NCBI RefSeq assembly: GCF_001612635.1
Contig: NZ_BDAV01000002.1
Location: 186,001 to 250,000 of the forward strand
Length of the DNA: 64,000 bases
Direction: 5' to 3'
Source: Nocardia africana NBRC 100379
Lineage (GTDB): Bacteria; Actinomycetota; Actinomycetes; Mycobacteriales; Mycobacteriaceae
Made by a program: the position numbers and the translations under genes. The stretch's first letter is position 1; each line of letters opens with the position of its first letter. Of this stretch, positions 18,299 through 26,108 are shown one piece after another. The notes under the pieces were generated by a model. It was given only the letters and a program-made list of their open reading frames with translations, had not been told where the DNA came from and searched no databases.

Positions 18299-18964
18299 TC
18301 AACCGCGCAGTTCCTCCGGGAGCTGCTGCGGATCCAGCAGCAGCCGTTGCGAATCGACACGGCCCACCTTCTCGGCAAGGCCCAGATTGTCGGCCAGCAA
18401 CTTCCATTCCACATCGCTGATCGCGGCGCGGGCGCGCTCGATCACGCCGAGGTCGCGGGTGCCCCACGCGATCGGCATGGCGCTCACCGGCTGGCGCAGA
18501 TCGCCGACCGATCGCGGCGCGCGATCGGCCCGTACGGTCACCGCCGGAACCTGTTCCCCGGCGTCGGTATCGTGCCCCGGCAGGGCACGCACGACGCGGG
18601 TGATCAGCGCGTAGCGCGGCACGGCGCCGGGCTTGGCGAGGTTCACCAGTGCGAGCAGCGTGATCCCTTTCGGGTGCCGTCCGGATACGACGGCCGGAAC
18701 CAGCTCGCCCTCGGCATACAACTTCTCGATGCGCGAGCGGTACGGCGTCCACAGCGCCACGAACAACGCGCTGATGGTCGCCAACGCGAAGGCCACCGCC
18801 AGCAGGAACGAATACGGGTGATTCAGCCAGATCAGCCCGGCGGTGCCGAGGCCGAGCACGATGGCCGCGGTGAAGGCCAGGATCCGCAGCCGCCGGATAT
18901 CGCGGACGACTTCGTTCACCGCCCGGGCATGGTCGCGGTCGACCGCGAATTCGAAGCGTCGCAC
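18299..18964 (-). CDS. DUF3239 membrane protein
   Basis: 221 residues. A basic N-terminus (DRDHARAVNEVVRDIRRLR) is followed by two adjacent helices (ILAFTAAIVLGLGTAGLIWL and FLLAVAFALATISALFVALW) and a soluble C-terminal domain with LYAEGELVPAVVSGRHPKGITLLALVNLAKPG. This matches DUF3239 of Nocardia and Corynebacterium relatives. The C-terminal domain probably faces the cytoplasm. Function unknown; the gene sits between the M1 peptidase and XPB helicase genes on the same strand but with gaps of 86 and 70 bp. Confidence 0.75.
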   Translation of the reverse strand: MRRFEFAVDRDHARAVNEVVRDIRRLRILAFTAAIVLGLGTAGLIWLNHPYSFLLAVAFALATISALFVALWTPYRSRIEKLYAEGELVPAVVSGRHPKGITLLALVNLAKPGAVPRYALITRVVRALPGHDTDAGEQVPAVTVRADRAPRSVGDLRQPVSAMPIAWGTRDLGVIERARAAISDVEWKLLADNLGLAEKVGRVDSQRLLLDPQQLPEELRG

Positions 18965-19034
18965 GTCTCAAATCCTCACATCTGTCCGGCAGCGGTAACC
19001 CAGCGGCGCGCCCACCGCGGCCCGATCGGCTGCC

Positions 19035-20693
19035 CTACCCGATCGCCGGGCCCAGCAGGTCGTCCGCATCGGTGATGCGGTAGGCATACCCCTGTTCGGC
19101 CAGGAAACGCTGGCGGTGGGCAGCGTATTCGGCATCCAGCGTGTCACGTGCCACCACCGAGTAGAAATGCGCCTGACCGCCGTCGGACTTCGGGCGCAGC
19201 AGCCGGCCCAGGCGCTGGGCCTCCTCCTGACGGGAACCGAAGGTGCCCGAAACCTGAACGGCCACCGACGCTTCCGGCAGATCGATGGAGAAGTTCGCGA
19301 CCTTGCTGACCACGAGCACCGGAATCTCGCCGTTGCGGAACGCGTCGAACAGGGCCTCGCGCTCCTTGGTGCGGGTCGAGCCCTGGATCACGGGAGCGTT
19401 GAGATGTTCGCCGAGTTCGTCGAGCTGATCGAGATAGGCCCCGATCACCAGGCTGGGCGCGTCGCCGTGCCTGGCCAGGATGGATTCGACGACCGGGAGT
19501 TTCGTGCGCGCGGTGGAGCAGAGCTTGTAGCGCTCCTCCGGTTCCGCGGTGGCGTAGGCCATGCGTTCGGCGTCGGTGAGCGTGACCCGCACCTCGATGC
19601 AGTCGGCCGGCGCGATCCAGCCCTGGGCCTCGATGTCCTTCCACGGCGCGTCGTAGCGCTTCGGGCCGATCAGCGAGAACACGTCGCCCTCGCGGCCGTC
19701 CTCGCGCACCAGCGTGGCGGTGAGCCCGAGCCGGCGCCGCGACTGCAGATCGGCGGTCATCCGGAACACCGGAGCGGGCAGCAGGTGGACCTCGTCGTAG
19801 ATGACCAGGCCCCAGTCGCGGCTGTCGAACAGTTCCAGGTGTTTGTATTCGCCCTTGGTCTTGCGGGTGATCACCTGATAGGTGGCGATGGTGACCGGGC
19901 GGATCTCCTTGCGCTCGCCGGAGTACTCCCCGATCTCGTCCTCGGTCAGCGAGGTGCGCGCGAGCAGTTCCCGCTTCCACTGCCTGCCGGCCACGGTGTT
20001 GGTGACCAGGATCAACGTCGTCGCCTGGGCCTTGGCCATCGCCGCGGCGCCCACCATGGTCTTGCCCGCCCCGCAGGGCAGCACCACCACACCGGAACCG
20101 CCGGCCCAGAACGAGTCGGCCGCCAGTTCCTGATAGTCGCGCAGATGCCATTCGTGTGTGGCGAAGTCCAGATCGATGCGATGAGCCTCGCCGTCGACGT
20201 AGCCCGCGAGGTCCTCGGCCGGCCAGCCGATCTTCAACAACATCTGTTTGATCCGCCCGCGCTCGGACGGGTGCACGACGACCGTGTCGTCGTCGATGCG
20301 GGCGCCGAGCATCGGCTGAATCTTCTTGTGCCGCAACACCTCTTCCAGCACCGCGCGATCCAGGCTGACCAGCACCAGGCCGTGAGCGGGATGTTTGACC
20401 AGCTGCAACCGCCCGTAGCGGGCCATGGTCTCGACCACGTCGACCAGCAGCGGCTGCGGCACCGCATAACGCGAATAGCTGACCAGCGCGTCGACGACCT
20501 GTTCGGCGTCGTGTCCCGCCGCCCGCGCGTTCCACAGCGCCAGCGGTGTCACCCGGTAGGTGTGCACGTGCTCGGGCGCGCGTTCGAGTTCGGCGAACGG
20601 CGCGATCGCCTGCCGGGCCGCATCGGCCTGCTCGTGGTCGACCTCGAGCAGCAGGGTCTTGTCGCTCTGCACGATGAGCGGTCCGTCCGTCAC
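19035..20693 (-). CDS. XPB-type DNA repair helicase
   Basis: 552 residues from GTG at 20693 (MTDGPLIVQSDKTLLLEV). The N-terminal damage-recognition-like domain spans about residues 1-180. Helicase motifs follow: Q-like HEWHLRDYQELAADSF, Walker A LPCGAGKT, motif Ia LVTNTVAGRQWKRELL, DEVH box VIYDEVH, motif III GLTATLVREDG, and motifs V/VI SKVANFSIDLPEASVAVQVS and GSRQEEAQRLGRLLRPK. This is the prokaryotic XPB (ERCC3-like) superfamily-2 3'-5' helicase conserved in actinobacteria. Together with the Helicase_C_3 protein at 12781 it reproduces domains that eukaryotic XPB holds in one chain. Confidence 0.95.
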   Translation of the reverse strand: MTDGPLIVQSDKTLLLEVDHEQADAARQAIAPFAELERAPEHVHTYRVTPLALWNARAAGHDAEQVVDALVSYSRYAVPQPLLVDVVETMARYGRLQLVKHPAHGLVLVSLDRAVLEEVLRHKKIQPMLGARIDDDTVVVHPSERGRIKQMLLKIGWPAEDLAGYVDGEAHRIDLDFATHEWHLRDYQELAADSFWAGGSGVVVLPCGAGKTMVGAAAMAKAQATTLILVTNTVAGRQWKRELLARTSLTEDEIGEYSGERKEIRPVTIATYQVITRKTKGEYKHLELFDSRDWGLVIYDEVHLLPAPVFRMTADLQSRRRLGLTATLVREDGREGDVFSLIGPKRYDAPWKDIEAQGWIAPADCIEVRVTLTDAERMAYATAEPEERYKLCSTARTKLPVVESILARHGDAPSLVIGAYLDQLDELGEHLNAPVIQGSTRTKEREALFDAFRNGEIPVLVVSKVANFSIDLPEASVAVQVSGTFGSRQEEAQRLGRLLRPKSDGGQAHFYSVVARDTLDAEYAAHRQRFLAEQGYAYRITDADDLLGPAIG

Positions 20694-20844
20694 GGCACCT
20701 CCTCCAGATTCTCGGGCGGCCCCCTGCGCCCCCTGCGCTCGGGGAATACGTCCCACATTGTTGCCGGGACCCCCGACAAACCTTCATCAACCCTACGCGA
20801 GCTGGGCAGATGTTCGCTGTGAGCGCACTCGCAGCCGGAACCGG

Positions 20845-21435
20845 TCAGCGCGCCGGCCCGGCCCCTCGCAGGGCCGGCCAGTCGGTGGCCAGCTCCGGCG
20901 GGTCGCAGGCCAGCCGCCCGGCCACCCAGGAATCCCTGCGCACGCCGCGCTGCACACCGGCCCCACGCAGCAGGCCTTCGTAGTGGAAGCCGGTCCGCCG
21001 CACCACCGCGGCGGAGGCGAGGTTGCCGACGAACGCCCGCCACTCGATGCGCGTCAGGCCGAGCCCGCCGGCGGCGAAACCGAAATCACAGACCAACCGG
21101 ACGCTGCGGGTCATCAACCCCCGGCCGCGCACCGCGTCGCTGAGCCAGAAGCCGATCTCGGCGGCCCCGGCCTGCGGGCCGGCGTCGAGGCCGACCATGC
21201 CGGCCACCGGTCCGTCCGCTGCCGTGCGCACGGCCCAGACCGGGCTGCGCGCCGCCCACCCGGGCGCGACGATATCGGTCAGGAATCCCACCGCGTCGGC
21301 CCGCCGATACGGCACCGGCACCGTCGTCCACTCCGGGATCGACGGCTGCCGGCAGCACGCGACGATCGCGTCGACATCGGCCTCGGCCGGGCGCGACAAC
21401 CACACCGTCCCGTCGGTCAGTACACAGTCCTCCAC
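20845..21435 (-). CDS. GNAT acetyltransferase (RimJ/RimL type)
   Basis: 196 residues from GTG at 21435. It has the Acetyltransf_3 pattern: LRP-like start WLSRPAEADVDAIVACCRQP, GMVGLDAGPQAGAAEIGFWL, acetyl-CoA loop DAVRGRGLMTRSVRL, and GLTRIEWRAFVGNLASAAVV followed by RRTGFHYEGLLRGAGV. Such enzymes acetylate N-terminal amines or small molecules. It lies divergent from the sigma factor gene, 66 bp between starts. The specific substrate cannot be told. Confidence 0.85.
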   Translation of the reverse strand: MEDCVLTDGTVWLSRPAEADVDAIVACCRQPSIPEWTTVPVPYRRADAVGFLTDIVAPGWAARSPVWAVRTAADGPVAGMVGLDAGPQAGAAEIGFWLSDAVRGRGLMTRSVRLVCDFGFAAGGLGLTRIEWRAFVGNLASAAVVRRTGFHYEGLLRGAGVQRGVRRDSWVAGRLACDPPELATDWPALRGAGPAR

Positions 21436-21501
21436 CGCTTCATGCTGGCACGCGACCCAGCGGTGGCCCAGCGGATTTCCGGCGACCGTAGAATCGGGCC
21501 A

Positions 21502-22443
21502 ATGGTTGCCGCGTTGCTCGCCGATTTGTTCGAATCCCATCGGGCGCATCTGCTCTCGGTGGGCTATCGGCTGACCGGCAGCGTGGCCGACGCCGAGGAC
21601 GCGGTGCAGGAGAGCTGGCTGCGGCTGGCCACCGCCCATCAGTCCGAGATCGAGGACCTGCGCGCCTGGCTGACGACCGTGGTCAGCCGGATCTGCCTCG
21701 ATCGGCTGCGCAGTGCGGCCGTCCGGCGGGAAAACTATGTGGGACAATGGCTTCCGGAGCCGGTCGTGACCGGCGTGACGCCTTCGACTCTGCCCGATCC
21801 GCTGGAAACGGTGGTGCGCAAACAGGATTGCCGTTTCGCGGCGCTGGTGGTCCTCGACACCCTGACACCGGCGCAGCGGGTGGCCTTCGTGCTGCACGAC
21901 GGGTTCTCGGTGCCGTTCGACGAGATCGCCGAACTGCTCGAGGTGACGCCGGAGGCGGCCCGGCAGCTCGCGGTGCGAGCCCGGAAATCACTGGCCGCGG
22001 CCCCGGAACCGGTATCGGACACCGAACATCTGGCTGCCGTCCAGCGTCTGCTCGAGGCCCTGTACTCCGGCGATGTGGCGGCGGTCGTCGCGGCCCTGCA
22101 CCCGGATTCGGTGTTCATCGGCGATACCGGCGGCACCGCGAAGACCGCGGCGCGGGCGATCGTCGGCGCGGACAAGATCGCGCGGTTCGTCCTCGGACTC
22201 ATCCGGATGTATCAGGTGGAACAGGCCGAACTCTCGCCCACCGACTCCGATGGGTTCGAATTCGTCGGCGTCAACGGACAACTCGGGTTGCTGCTGCACG
22301 AGCGCGCCCCGCGCAACGGTGCGCCGGGCTCACCACCGCGGGTGGTCGGCTTCACCGTCCGCGACGGATTGGTCTGGGGCACTTACGATGTCGCCAATCC
22401 CGCGAAGCTCGGCGGCATTCGCCTGCCCCGGGATCCGGCGTAG
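21502..22443 (+). CDS. sigJ: ECF sigma factor, SigJ type (ECF41)
   Basis: 313 residues from ATG at 21502. Sigma region 2 (LFESHRAHLLSVGYRLTGSV, AEDAVQESWLRLA) and region 4 (LDTLTPAQRVAFVLHDGFSV then FDEIAELLEVTPEAARQLAV) are followed by a SnoaL-like C-terminal domain (about 180-313), the layout of SigJ/ECF41. In that group the C-terminal domain replaces an anti-sigma factor. The linker motif WLPEP is present. The usual C-terminal DGGG appears as DTGG and the NPDKL motif as NPAKL, small departures from consensus. ECF41 genes usually sit beside a carboxymuconolactone-decarboxylase or oxidoreductase target; here an AhpD-like gene lies 3 kb away, not adjacent. Confidence 0.9.
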   Translation: MVAALLADLFESHRAHLLSVGYRLTGSVADAEDAVQESWLRLATAHQSEIEDLRAWLTTVVSRICLDRLRSAAVRRENYVGQWLPEPVVTGVTPSTLPDPLETVVRKQDCRFAALVVLDTLTPAQRVAFVLHDGFSVPFDEIAELLEVTPEAARQLAVRARKSLAAAPEPVSDTEHLAAVQRLLEALYSGDVAAVVAALHPDSVFIGDTGGTAKTAARAIVGADKIARFVLGLIRMYQVEQAELSPTDSDGFEFVGVNGQLGLLLHERAPRNGAPGSPPRVVGFTVRDGLVWGTYDVANPAKLGGIRLPRDPA

Positions 22444-22473
22444 CCGCCGGAACGCATCGAGCGTCCCGGCGGC
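22443..22473. terminator. Hairpin between sigJ and the repeat-protein gene
   Basis: GCCGCCGG (22443-22450) pairs with CCGGCGGC (22466-22473) across a 15-base loop. It lies at the meeting point of two convergent genes and could serve both. Confidence 0.5.
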
Positions 22474-22478
22474 CCGGA

Positions 22479-22679
22479 CTACGGAGTGGACGAACCGGTC
22501 CACATGTTCGGGGTGCTCGAACCGAGTCCCCAGTTCCCCGTGGACGATCCGGTACCCCAGTTCGGCGTCGAGGAACCCCAGCCCCAATCGTTGCTGAAGA
22601 TGTTGTGCAGGGTGTCGTTGATGTATCCGAGGACCGTCCCCGCTGCCGGATGCAGCAGAAGGTCGAGATAGGAGGCCAT
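22479..22679 (-). CDS. 66-residue protein ending in four nonapeptide repeats
   Basis: The ATG at 22679 has a strong RBS (AAAGGGG, 6 bases upstream). Residues 1-30 (MASYLDLLLHPAAGTVLGYI, then NDTLHNIFSN) are partly hydrophobic. Residues 31-66 are four head-to-tail nine-residue units: DWGWGSSTP, NWGTGSSTG, NWGLGSSTP, NMWTGSSTP, and the protein stops exactly at the end of the fourth. There is no signal peptide or Cys. No family is recognised; the Trp/Gly/Ser-rich repeats suggest surface binding or self-assembly. The opposite strand is also open over the repeat, but has no comparable start. Confidence 0.7.
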   Translation of the reverse strand: MASYLDLLLHPAAGTVLGYINDTLHNIFSNDWGWGSSTPNWGTGSSTGNWGLGSSTPNMWTGSSTP

Positions 22680-22908
22680 ACACCGCCCCTTTCGAGCCAC
22701 CACCGAAGTGGTTGTGAGATAGAACACGGGGAGGCTAGCTGCCACCGGGAAACCGCACAACCATGCAGGTCAGAAGCCCGAATGAAATGTGAAACATAGC
22801 CTTTCGCTATCGCGCCGCAACCGTAGCGAACGAGCGGCAAGCGCGACCCCGGTCCCCGGCCCGGGGTGTGCGCCGCGGGCCCGGCGGCGCTATCGCTACG
22901 TTGGGACC

Positions 22909-24078
22909 ATGTCAGCCATCCCCACCGTCGCCCGCCTGCGCCCGTTCCGCGCCACGATCTTCGCGGAGATGACCGAACTGGCCGTGCGCCACGACGCGGT
23001 GAACCTCGGCCAGGGATTCCCCGATACGGACGGCCCGGCCGCGATGTTGGAGGCGGCCCGCACCGCCATCGCCGACGGGCTGAACCAGTACCCGCCCGGG
23101 CGCGGGATGCCCGTTCTGCGCCGGGCCATCGCGGCGGACCGCACACGCCGCTACGGCGTGGACTACGACGTCGAATCGCAGATCGTGGTCACCGTCGGCG
23201 CCACCGAGGCGATCGCGGCGGCGGTACTCGGACTGGTGGAGTCCGACGAGGAGGTGGTGCTGATCGAGCCGTACTACGACTCCTACGCCGCGGTGGTCGC
23301 CCTGGCCGGCGCCACCCGCCGCACCGCGCGGCTGGTGCCCGACGGCAACGGATTCGTGCTCGACCTGGACAGCCTGCGCGCGGCGATCACTCCGAAAACC
23401 CGGATGCTGCTGCTGAATTCGCCGCACAACCCGACCGGGGCGATTCTGCCCCGGGCCGACCTGGAAGCGATCGCGGAGCTGGCCCGCGAGCACGATCTGA
23501 TCGTGGTTTCCGACGAGGTGTACGAACATCTCGTCTACGACGGCAACACCCACATCAGCATCTCGACGCTGCCCGGCATGGCCGAGCGCACGATCGTGAT
23601 CTCCAGTGCGGCGAAGACTTTCAGCGTCACCGGCTGGAAGATCGGATGGGCGTGCGGCCCGGCACCGCTGATCGACGGGTTGCTGGCCGCCAAACAGTTC
23701 ATGAGTTTCGTCGGCGGCGGACCGTTCCAGCCGGCGGTCGCCTACGCCCTCGAACACGAGCAGCAGTGGGTCGCCGATCTCCGTAACAGTCTGTCCGACA
23801 AGCGCATTCGACTGTCGCAGGCATTGGCCGACGCTGGATTCCGGGTCAAGCGCAGCGATGCGACCTATTTCGTCTGCGCCGATATCAGCCCGTTGAGCTC
23901 GGCCGACGCCCTGGTCTTCTGCCGGGAGCTGCCGCAGCGGCTCGGCGTCGTCGCGGTCCCGATCGAAGTGTTCGCCGACGACCGTGAATCGTGGAACCGC
24001 CTGGTGCGCTTCGCGTTCTGCAAGCGGGACGACACACTCGACGAGGCGGTCCGCCGCCTGCACGCGGCCCACGTGTGA
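22909..24078 (+). CDS. dapC: PLP aminotransferase (DapC-like, class I/II)
   Basis: 389 residues from ATG at 22909. Fold-type I aminotransferase motifs: FPDTDGPAAM, NQYPPGRGMPVLRRAIA, VTVGATEAIAAAVLGLV, LNSPHNPTGAILPR, VVSDEVYEHLVYDG, and the PLP-binding Lys in ISSAAKTFSVTGWKIGW, followed by Arg near the C-terminus (NRLVRFAFCKRDD). In M. tuberculosis the homologue in the same neighbourhood is annotated DapC (N-succinyl-LL-diaminopimelate aminotransferase, lysine/peptidoglycan route). Sequence alone does not exclude a methionine or kynurenine aminotransferase, so the symbol is tentative. Confidence 0.8.
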   Translation: MSAIPTVARLRPFRATIFAEMTELAVRHDAVNLGQGFPDTDGPAAMLEAARTAIADGLNQYPPGRGMPVLRRAIAADRTRRYGVDYDVESQIVVTVGATEAIAAAVLGLVESDEEVVLIEPYYDSYAAVVALAGATRRTARLVPDGNGFVLDLDSLRAAITPKTRMLLLNSPHNPTGAILPRADLEAIAELAREHDLIVVSDEVYEHLVYDGNTHISISTLPGMAERTIVISSAAKTFSVTGWKIGWACGPAPLIDGLLAAKQFMSFVGGGPFQPAVAYALEHEQQWVADLRNSLSDKRIRLSQALADAGFRVKRSDATYFVCADISPLSSADALVFCRELPQRLGVVAVPIEVFADDRESWNRLVRFAFCKRDDTLDEAVRRLHAAHV

Positions 24079-24090
24079 CCGCACGATCGC

Positions 24091-24130
24091 GCGGTCACCT
24101 TCGTCCCGAGCCGCGAGCGAAGGTGACCGC
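24091..24130. terminator. Bidirectional terminator between dapC and aroG
   Basis: GCGGTCACCTTCG (24091-24103) and CGAAGGTGACCGC (24118-24130) form a perfect 13-bp stem with a 14-base loop, in the 61-bp gap between convergent genes. Confidence 0.8.
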
Positions 24131-24139
24131 TACCGTGTC

Positions 24140-25228
24140 TCAGCCGCGACGCCGGGCCACCGCGTCGGCGAGGCGGTCCAGCTGCGCCGCCGTGGTCTCC
24201 CAGTCCAGGCAGGCGTCGGTGATCGACTGGCCGTAGGTCAGATCGTCGGCGTGGCCGAGGGTGAGGTCCTGACGGCCGGCGACCAGGAAGCTCTCCATCA
24301 TCACACCCACCACCGAGCGGTCACCGGCGGCGATGCGCTCGGCGATATCGGTGACCACGTCGACCTGCTTGTTGTGGTCCTTGTTGCTGTTGCCGTGGCT
24401 GGCGTCGACGACCACCCGCTGCGGCAACCCGGCCTTCTCCAGGCGCAGGCAGGTCTCGGCGACGGAGGCGGCGTCGTAGTTCGTGCCGGCGCTGCCGCCG
24501 CGCAGGATCACGTGGCAGTCGGGATTGCCGCTGGTGCGGATGAGCGCCGAGCGACCGTCGAGGTCGGTGCCGGGGAAGACGTGGCTGGCCCCGGCCGCGC
24601 GTACTCCGTCCACGGCCACCTGCACATCGCCGTCGGTGCCGTTCTTGATCCCCACCGGCATCGACAGCGCACTGGAGAGCTGCCGGTGCACCTGGCTGGC
24701 CGCGGTGCGGGCGCCGATCGCGCCGTAGGACACCAGATCCGCGATGTACTGCGGTGTGATCGGATCGAGGAATTCGCAGGCCACCGGCAGGCCGAGACCG
24801 GTGATGTCGACCAGCAGCCGCCGCCCCAGCCCGAGACCGGTGTTGACGTCGAACGAACCGTCCAGGTGCGGATCGTTGATCAGGCCCTTCCACCCGAGCG
24901 TGGTCCGCGGCTTCTCGAAGTAGACGCGCATCACCACGTGCAGGCGATCGGAGAGTTCGGCGCTCTTGGCGGCCAGGCGGCGCGCGTAGTCGAGGGCGGC
25001 CGCGGGGTCGTGCACCGAACACGGGCCGACGACGACCATCAGGCGGTCGTCGGCGCCGTCGAGCACCTCGACGGTGGCGGCGCGACCGGCCCGCACGGTA
25101 TCGGCGAGCGCATCGTCGATCGGATGCTCGCGGCGAACCTCGGCGGGCGAGAGCAGGGGGCTGATACTCAGCGTGCGCTGATCGTCGAGGTCACTGTGTG
25201 AGGCATCGACATCGGCTGCGGTGGTCAT
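24140..25228 (-). CDS. aroG: DAHP synthase, class I (AroG/AroF type)
   Basis: 362 residues from ATG at 25228, with AAAAGGA upstream. It catalyses phosphoenolpyruvate plus erythrose-4-phosphate to 3-deoxy-D-arabino-heptulosonate-7-phosphate, the entry step of the shikimate pathway. Class I-alpha motifs are present: VVVGPCSVHDPAAAL, MRVYFEKPRTTLGWKGLINDP, GFLDP-like CEFLDPITPQYIADLVSYGA, IGARTAASQVHRQLSS, GIKNGTDG, VILRGG, VVDASHGNSNK and MMESFLVAG. The metal ligands Cys, His, Glu and Asp can be matched to these blocks. A leader peptide frame with four aromatic residues in a row and a hairpin lie upstream, pointing to ribosome-mediated attenuation by aromatic amino acids. Confidence 0.93.
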   Translation of the reverse strand: MTTAADVDASHSDLDDQRTLSISPLLSPAEVRREHPIDDALADTVRAGRAATVEVLDGADDRLMVVVGPCSVHDPAAALDYARRLAAKSAELSDRLHVVMRVYFEKPRTTLGWKGLINDPHLDGSFDVNTGLGLGRRLLVDITGLGLPVACEFLDPITPQYIADLVSYGAIGARTAASQVHRQLSSALSMPVGIKNGTDGDVQVAVDGVRAAGASHVFPGTDLDGRSALIRTSGNPDCHVILRGGSAGTNYDAASVAETCLRLEKAGLPQRVVVDASHGNSNKDHNKQVDVVTDIAERIAAGDRSVVGVMMESFLVAGRQDLTLGHADDLTYGQSITDACLDWETTAAQLDRLADAVARRRG

Positions 25229-25273
25229 GATGGGTTCCTTTTCTCAGGCCGACCCACCGAACGAGATCCCGTG

Positions 25274-25295
25274 GAGCCGGTCTGCAGTCCGGCTC
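25274..25295 (-). promoter_or_regulatory. Attenuator-type hairpin before aroG
   Basis: On the minus strand GAGCCGG and CCGGCTC form a 7-bp stem with the loop ACTGCAGA, between the leader-peptide stop and the aroG start. The AAGCCGGCC inside the leader frame (25340-25348) can pair with the 3' arm and so could form a competing antiterminator. No T-tract follows, so termination could be Rho-assisted or the switch could act on translation. Confidence 0.5.
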
Positions 25296-25309
25296 GGGGT
25301 GGGAGAAGG

Positions 25310-25375
25310 TCAGCGCGGGTCACCGACCGACCCACCCGGGGCCGGCTTGGTAAACCAGAAATACGCGCGCTGCAC
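25310..25375 (-). CDS. Aromatic leader peptide of aroG
   Basis: A 21-residue frame from GTG at 25375, beginning MQRAYFWFTKPAPGG and ending with TGA at 25310, 81 bases before the aroG start. Residues 5-8 are Tyr-Phe-Trp-Phe, so translation would sense all three aromatic amino acids, the end products of the pathway opened by DAHP synthase. No clear Shine-Dalgarno precedes it; it may be read from a near-leaderless transcript. Leader-peptide attenuators before aromatic genes are known in corynebacteria; this instance is my reading of the sequence. Confidence 0.65.
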   Translation of the reverse strand: MQRAYFWFTKPAPGGSVGDPR

Positions 25376-25462
25376 GAGGGCGACTGTACCAGGGGCGTGC
25401 CGCGGAGGGGTTCGACCGGGTGGGCGGAGGTGACGGTCCCCACAGCCACCGTGGATGCGCCG

Positions 25463-25499
25463 GGGCCCGGACGGGATCGAACGATCCTGTGCCGGGCCC
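25463..25499 (-). terminator. Long hairpin after the AhpD-like gene
   Basis: GGGCCCGG plus ACGGGATCG pairs with CGATCCTGT and CCGGGCCC: 17 pairs with one G-U and one bulge, 2-base loop. It lies 18 bp after the stop of the minus-strand AhpD-like gene. Confidence 0.75.
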
Positions 25500-25516
25500 G
25501 AATTCGCGTGCGGCCG

Positions 25517-25987
25517 TCAGAACATGCCGGGCTCGTAGGTGCCCGCCGGGGTGCCGGCGATGACGTTGAGCCGGTTGTAGGCGTTGATCAGCGCGATGAG
25601 CGAGATCAGGGCGCCGATCTGATCGTCGTCGTAGTGCTTGCGCACCTGCTGCCAGGTCTCCTCGCTGATGCCGCGGTGCACATCGGCGAGGCGGGTGCCC
25701 TCCTCGGTCAGCGCGAGCGCGGCCCGCTCCGCCTCGGTGAAGACGATCGCCTCGCGCCAGGCGGCGACCAGGTTCAGCCGCACCGAGGTCTCGCCCGCGG
25801 CGGCCGCGTCCTTGGAGTGCATATCGGTGCAGAAGCCGCACCCGTTGATCTGGCTGGCGCGCAGCTTGACCAACTCCTGCGTCGCCTTGGGCAACGGCGA
25901 GTTGTCGACGACCTGCCCGGCGTTACCCACCCGCTTGACGAACTTGGCGGCGATCTCGTTGCTGAACAGAGCGAAACGGGGTTCCAT
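25517..25987 (-). CDS. AhpD-like carboxymuconolactone decarboxylase family protein
   Basis: 156 residues from ATG at 25987, with GGAGGA seven bases upstream. The redox motif INGCGFCTDMHSKDA shows the CxxC with His seven residues after the first Cys, as in alkylhydroperoxidase AhpD-like proteins; FTEAERAALALTEEGTRL and YDDDQIGALISLIALINAYNR complete the family pattern. Members reduce peroxides or act as thiol-dependent detoxifiers. It is monocistronic with its own terminator. This class is a common target of ECF41 sigma factors, and a SigJ gene lies 3 kb away, so regulation by it is possible but untested. Confidence 0.88.
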   Translation of the reverse strand: MEPRFALFSNEIAAKFVKRVGNAGQVVDNSPLPKATQELVKLRASQINGCGFCTDMHSKDAAAAGETSVRLNLVAAWREAIVFTEAERAALALTEEGTRLADVHRGISEETWQQVRKHYDDDQIGALISLIALINAYNRLNVIAGTPAGTYEPGMF

Positions 25988-26108
25988 GACCATCCTCCTG
26001 TACACAGTGAGCCGCGCTCCGCGGCGTCGCTACACAGAGATGACGGCACAGCACCCACCGGGTGTGACATCCGCTCGAGTGATGCCGATCACACCGATTC
26101 GAGCGGGC

